From positions 1-17,875 of the forward strand of contig JAOTTU010000024.1 in assembly GCA_029864225.1 (NCBI GenBank): DNA of 17,875 nucleotides, read 5' to 3'. The stretch is from Gammaproteobacteria bacterium (GTDB lineage: Bacteria; Pseudomonadota; Gammaproteobacteria; UBA9214). Each line of letters starts with the position of its first letter. Positions within the stretch are counted from its first letter, which is position 1. Below are positions 15,724-17,875 of the stretch, piece after piece. The notes beneath the pieces were generated by a model, which worked only from the letters and a program-made list of their open reading frames with translations, did no database searches and had not been told where the DNA came from. The position numbers and the translations under genes are program-made.

Positions 15724-15741
15724 GTTTACAGATCTGTGAAC
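15724..15741. promoter_or_regulatory. Near-perfect 18-bp dyad, operator-like
   Basis: GTTTACAGATCTGTGAAC pairs with its own complement at eight of nine positions, around the perfect core ACAGATCTGT. Its size and symmetry suit a dimeric regulator. It lies about 200 bases upstream of the first ATPase gene and about 100 bases after the neighbouring stop codon, so it could serve either or neither. No regulator can be named. Confidence 0.35.
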
Positions 15742-15840
15742 AGTTCCAGCATCGGCTGGATGTAAGCGATCCAATCACAGCACAATCAAGTATTCGCCAT
15801 GGACAGGGTTGCGTCACACCACTGATGGTGACCGCCTGAG

Positions 15841-17875
15841 TCAGGTAGCCCTGGTTTCAGGGAGGCGAAGCAGCTCGACGATCAGTGGCAAGTGGTCGGA
15901 GGCGACACGCACCAGTTCGCTGTCCGGCACCTCGATGTCGGCCACCGTCAGGCCGGAATCAACGAACACATGGTCGATTCGTGCGGTGGGGAAGCGGCCG
16001 AAAAAAGTGGATCTGGGCCGGTGACTTTCCAGCTCGATCTGGGCGTCCTTCAGGCGGGTGCGCAGCCGGCGACACACCTTTGATGCCGGGAACGCGTTGA
16101 AGTCGCCGCACAGCACCACCGGCCCGCTGCATTCCGGGTGCCCGAGCCAGTCCGGCCCAAGCAGCGCCTCTGCCTGCGCGCGGCGTTCGCGCGTCAGCAG
16201 ACCGAGATGGGTGTTCAGTACCTGGATTGTCGCACCATCCAGTTCGATCTCCACCCACAGGACCCCGCGTGGTTCGAGCCACGGTTTGCCGGGTAATCCC
16301 GGTAGCGTTCCCGTCTTCACCAGTCGCATGGGCAGATGGGTCAGGATCGCATCGCCGTAGCGCTCCTCCTCGATGTGCATGGCGGGGTGGAAGTGGAAAT
16401 CCATCTCCAGGCACTGGGCGATGATGTGGGCCTGATCCATACCCTCGGTGCGCGCCCGGCCCACATCCAATTCCTGCAAGGCCACAATGTCCGGTGCGCA
16501 GCGGGCGATGACCCGTGCGATGCGTTCCGGTGACAGCTTGCCGTCCATGCCGATGCAACTGTGCACGTTGTAGGTCATGATGCGCAAGGCGTCCTGCACG
16601 CCGGCACGTTTTATTGTCGCCATGATGGGGCGTTCGGCCCGACCGAGCACATGCAAGGCGGCTTGGCGCAGGTCAGCCACGTGCAGGTAGTCGCGCCGGG
16701 CGGCCGGCAAGGACACATCCCCGGGCAGCAGTGCAAAGGCATTGGTCTCCTCCGGACCGGCGCCGCCGTGGGCGCCATTTTCGATGGCAAAGCTGCACGC
16801 GGTCGCGCCAGGTCGCAGGCCACAGAGGATGAAGTCCCCCGCATCCCGGTGTTGACAGAGTTCGACCAGGTCCCGGCCGGCCTCCTCCAGAAAGGGATGA
16901 TCGGCACCCAGAACCTCGGCGCCCTGCCGGGGCAGCTCGAACACGCCGGTGTCGGTCCAGGCCTTCGCGCGCCCCGGGGCATCCGGCATCAGTACGATCG
17001 GTATGTTGGCGCGGGCCACCAGGGCGTGGGCCACGGCATCGTGCACAGCTGGTTCCATTGGCTGATCGCAGTAGACAAAGCCAATCGGCCCCGCTGCTGT
17101 GACGGTCACCTGGGCGCGATCCGCATCGCCCGGCGGCGGACCATTGACCGGGAACAGACGCTGGATCCTGTTACCGCCGAGCTGCCGTACCCGCTGGGTC
17201 TGGACACCGTAGCGTGCCCGTGTCGGTACGGGCACCGCGCCGACGCCGACCTCGGCCAATACCGCGAATACGGCCTCCTCGATGGAGCGGCCGTGCAACT
17301 TCTGGTAAGGCCTGACCTCTTCCTGTCCGTGGTCGGAAAAGACCCACACCTCATAGTGACGATGGACCGAACGGTGTGCTGCCCGCCACAGGCGGGCAAT
17401 CGCGTCATCGATGCCCTTGAGGGTCCAGTGAGCGAACAACGAGGACGGTCCACGCCGGTGGGCCTGTTCGTCGTAACCGAGGAAGTTGAGATGAATGACG
17501 GGCAACCCCCGGGCGATATCAATCTTGGCCCCGATGGTGGCCAGTTCACGCAGCAGGATGGAGACCGCGACCCGGGTCGGCACGAACTTCAGCTCTTTGA
17601 CGAGATCCCAGCGGGCGAACAGGCCGCGTACGAAATCAACAATGGCCAACAACAATTCGACCACCAGAAGCACGGCGGTGCGCGCGAAGCTGTAGGCATT
17701 ACTCAGGAAGAGCAGCATCACAAGCAAGGGATTCGCCCGACGCAGGGTCGGCCCCCAGCCCAGAGCCGACGGGCAGAAGTGGGGCTCAGCGGCACCGCCG
17801 GTGTAATTATCAACGTAGCAGCTGCCCCCTATAAGCAGCGGCTCACCCCCTTGCGCTTCAAGTGTGCGTTCCACA
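15841..17875 (-). CDS. Fusion of alkaline-phosphatase-superfamily phosphodiesterase and EEP phosphatase/nuclease (5' part missing)
   Basis: The visible 677 residues are the C-terminal part of a larger protein whose start lies beyond the right edge; numbering here is from that edge. Residues 1-415 look like a type I phosphodiesterase/nucleotide pyrophosphatase fold. Metal ligands are seen in GYDEQAH (Asp135, His139), SDHG (Asp181, His182) and GAHGG (His369). The N-terminal motif with the Thr/Ser nucleophile is off-window. Two hydrophobic segments (about 49-63 and 66-86) interrupt this domain and suggest membrane attachment. Residues 430-672 are a complete EEP domain: TYNVH (Asn436), QELD (Glu468), NTHLG (His556), GDFNA (Asp591, Asn593), RIDHVF (Asp634) and SDHLP (Asp660, His661). 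No stop separates the two; a Met at 418 (16623) could start a free EEP protein. The substrate is unknown; a phosphoester such as lipid headgroups or nucleic acid is plausible. Confidence 0.85.
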   Translation of the reverse strand, partial: VERTLEAQGGEPLLIGGSCYVDNYTGGAAEPHFCPSALGWGPTLRRANPLLVMLLFLSNAYSFARTAVLLVVELLLAIVDFVRGLFARWDLVKELKFVPTRVAVSILLRELATIGAKIDIARGLPVIHLNFLGYDEQAHRRGPSSLFAHWTLKGIDDAIARLWRAAHRSVHRHYEVWVFSDHGQEEVRPYQKLHGRSIEEAVFAVLAEVGVGAVPVPTRARYGVQTQRVRQLGGNRIQRLFPVNGPPPGDADRAQVTVTAAGPIGFVYCDQPMEPAVHDAVAHALVARANIPIVLMPDAPGRAKAWTDTGVFELPRQGAEVLGADHPFLEEAGRDLVELCQHRDAGDFILCGLRPGATACSFAIENGAHGGAGPEETNAFALLPGDVSLPAARRDYLHVADLRQAALHVLGRAERPIMATIKRAGVQDALRIMTYNVHSCIGMDGKLSPERIARVIARCAPDIVALQELDVGRARTEGMDQAHIIAQCLEMDFHFHPAMHIEEERYGDAILTHLPMRLVKTGTLPGLPGKPWLEPRGVLWVEIELDGATIQVLNTHLGLLTRERRAQAEALLGPDWLGHPECSGPVVLCGDFNAFPASKVCRRLRTRLKDAQIELESHRPRSTFFGRFPTARIDHVFVDSGLTVADIEVPDSELVRVASDHLPLIVELLRLPETRAT

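Larger units (their letters stand above)
15527..15840. other. Leader region of the ATPase operon
   Basis: These 314 bases hold no gene and must carry the ATPase operon promoter on the minus strand. An AT-rich patch at 15607-15634 reads TTAACC, then TATTGAATAAAAAG, then AATAAT on the minus strand, and is the likeliest promoter site. Its boxes do not sit at ideal spacing, so I make no firm call. Further upstream are GTACCG repeated at 15668-15673 and 15679-15684, an 18-bp dyad at 15724-15741, and a hairpin, TCCAGC-ATCG-GCTGGA, at 15745-15760. Just after the neighbouring gene's stop, an imperfect stem GTCACACCA-CTGA-TGGTGAC lies at 15813-15832. None of these has a T tract marking an intrinsic terminator. 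Confidence 0.55.

Overview
The window looks like chromosomal DNA of a GC-rich gammaproteobacterium. The basis is the enzyme types, tightly packed operons, two REPIN-like palindromic repeats, and a V/A-type ATPase locus of the kind known from some sulfur- and ammonia-oxidising Gammaproteobacteria. The exact taxon cannot be fixed from the sequence alone. I see no tRNA, rRNA, CRISPR array, intact transposase or phage gene.

Layout from left to right. Positions 1-39 hold the first 13 codons of a possible leftward gene with a hydrophobic N-terminus. Positions 252-3353 form a rightward three-gene operon, gnd-zwf-pgl. It encodes the whole oxidative pentose phosphate branch: glucose-6-phosphate dehydrogenase, 6-phosphogluconolactonase and a short-form, probably NAD-linked 6-phosphogluconate dehydrogenase. 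A 78-bp inverted pair of small palindromes (3357-3434) separates pgl from the convergent gene. Positions 3446-6969 (minus strand) carry two translationally coupled paralogous P-loop GTPases with C-terminal hydrophobic segments, resembling bacterial dynamin-like or membrane-remodelling GTPases; their function is unknown. Positions 6970-7338 are non-coding and hold a second REPIN-like repeat nested inside a separate 14-bp inverted repeat.

Positions 7339-15526 (minus strand) are a nine-gene V/A-type ATPase operon. In transcription order it encodes a G/H-like stalk subunit, a C/d-like subunit, I (a), K (c-ring), F, E, A, B and D. Most neighbours overlap by 1-11 bp, so the operon is probably one transcript with coupled translation. 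A and B form the catalytic hexamer, D and F the central rotor, E with the G/H-like protein the peripheral stalk, C the socket on the ring, and I with K the membrane ion-translocating motor. The key motor residues are present (Arg525 in I, Glu99 in K). The sodium-ligand signature is absent from K, which suggests proton coupling.

Positions 15527-15840 are the leader region of the ATPase operon and contain a near-perfect 18-bp dyad. Positions 15841 to the right edge (minus strand) hold the C-terminal part of a large protein. It joins an alkaline-phosphatase/phosphodiesterase-superfamily domain, including two hydrophobic segments, to a complete endonuclease/exonuclease/phosphatase (EEP) domain.

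The least described parts are the paired GTPases and the phosphodiesterase-EEP fusion.
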